Shown: positions 5,310 through 5,454 of the stretch, piece after piece
How positions within the stretch are numbered: the first letter of the stretch is position 1
How the letters are laid out: every line of letters starts with the position of its first letter
Source: JAAYCI01 sp964370165
GTDB lineage: Bacteria; Bacillota; Clostridia; Oscillospirales; Ruminococcaceae
Assembly: GCA_964370165.1 (NCBI GenBank)
Contig: CAYJIG010000090.1
Location: forward strand, 1-5,454
DNA length: 5,454 nt
Reading direction: 5' to 3'
Position numbers and translations under genes: made by a program
Notes under the pieces: generated by a model
What the model was told of the DNA's origin: nothing
Database searches by the model: none
The model's input: only the letters and a program-made list of their open reading frames with translations

Positions 5310-5339
5310 TTGCAAAGGTGGGTAGGTTTATGATAGAAT
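5310..5339 (+). promoter_or_regulatory. Promoter of the DUF368 gene
   Basis: -35 TTGCAA (5310-5315), an 18-bp spacer and -10 TAGAAT (5334-5339) preceded by TGA, an extended -10. The -35 begins on the base after the 14-bp inverted repeat, so the hairpin directly abuts this promoter. Confidence 0.6.
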
Positions 5340-5389
5340 ATTAGGCGGAACGCAAAAATTAAGAATAACTGTTTTTTTGAGGAAAATAA

Positions 5390-5454
5390 ATGTTAAAACT
5401 AATAATTGGTGGATTTATTGTAGGCTTGGCGAACATCATTCCGGGCGTAAGCGG
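5390..5454 (+). CDS. popT: DUF368 membrane protein, probable PopT undecaprenyl-phosphate transporter (5' end only)
   Basis: Twenty-one codons are visible before the window ends. They read MLKLIIGGFIVGLANIIPGVSG in outline, a first membrane segment ending in the GxANIIPGVSG sequence that marks the N-terminus of DUF368 proteins. Members of this family (PopT) are reported to return undecaprenyl phosphate to the inner face of the membrane for reuse in cell wall synthesis. ATG 5390 follows GAGG (5379-5382) by 7 nt. The identification rests on a short but distinctive motif; the rest of the gene lies outside the window. Confidence 0.75.
   Translation, partial: MLKLIIGGFIVGLANIIPGVS

Overview
The window looks like a chromosomal segment of a Gram-positive, low-to-moderate GC bacterium of the Bacillota, most likely a member of the Clostridia. 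The reasons are strong Shine-Dalgarno sites, sigma-A type promoters, many U-tailed hairpin terminators, a class B sortase, a PfoR-type membrane protein and a DUF368 (PopT-type) gene. The assignment rests on gene content and signals only, not on a database match.

Layout, all genes on the + strand: (1) 3-68, the C-terminal tail of an upstream gene, Thr-rich and carrying an SPQTG sequence, closed by a strong terminator; (2) 216-1277, a PfoR/EIIC-type polytopic membrane protein behind a near-consensus promoter; (3) 1373-2212, a class B sortase behind an extended -10 promoter; (4) 2202-2495, two tandem 146-bp repeat units, each with a terminator-like hairpin, followed by a separate terminator; (5) 2689-4191, a complete monofunctional haem catalase with a near-perfect promoter and a palindrome over its start region; (6) 4395-5027, an acetate/succinate transporter of the SatP/AceTr family; (7) 5093-5309, a degenerate repeat array in an A-B-B'-A arrangement ending in a 14-bp perfect hairpin; (8) 5390-5454, the first 21 codons of a DUF368 gene, probably an undecaprenyl-phosphate transporter, cut by the window edge.

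Most genes have their own promoter and terminator, so this is a run of single-gene units rather than an operon. PfoR-like protein and sortase are the exception: I see no terminator between them, so read-through is possible. Loose functional links are the cell envelope (sortase, a possible sortase substrate tail, PopT) and oxidative and carbon metabolism (catalase, acetate transport). These links are inference.

I do not see a clear new multi-gene system. The least explained material is in the intergenic regions: the 146-bp tandem unit that supplies the sortase stop codon, the ABBA array downstream of satP, and the truncated-looking SPQTG tail at the left edge.
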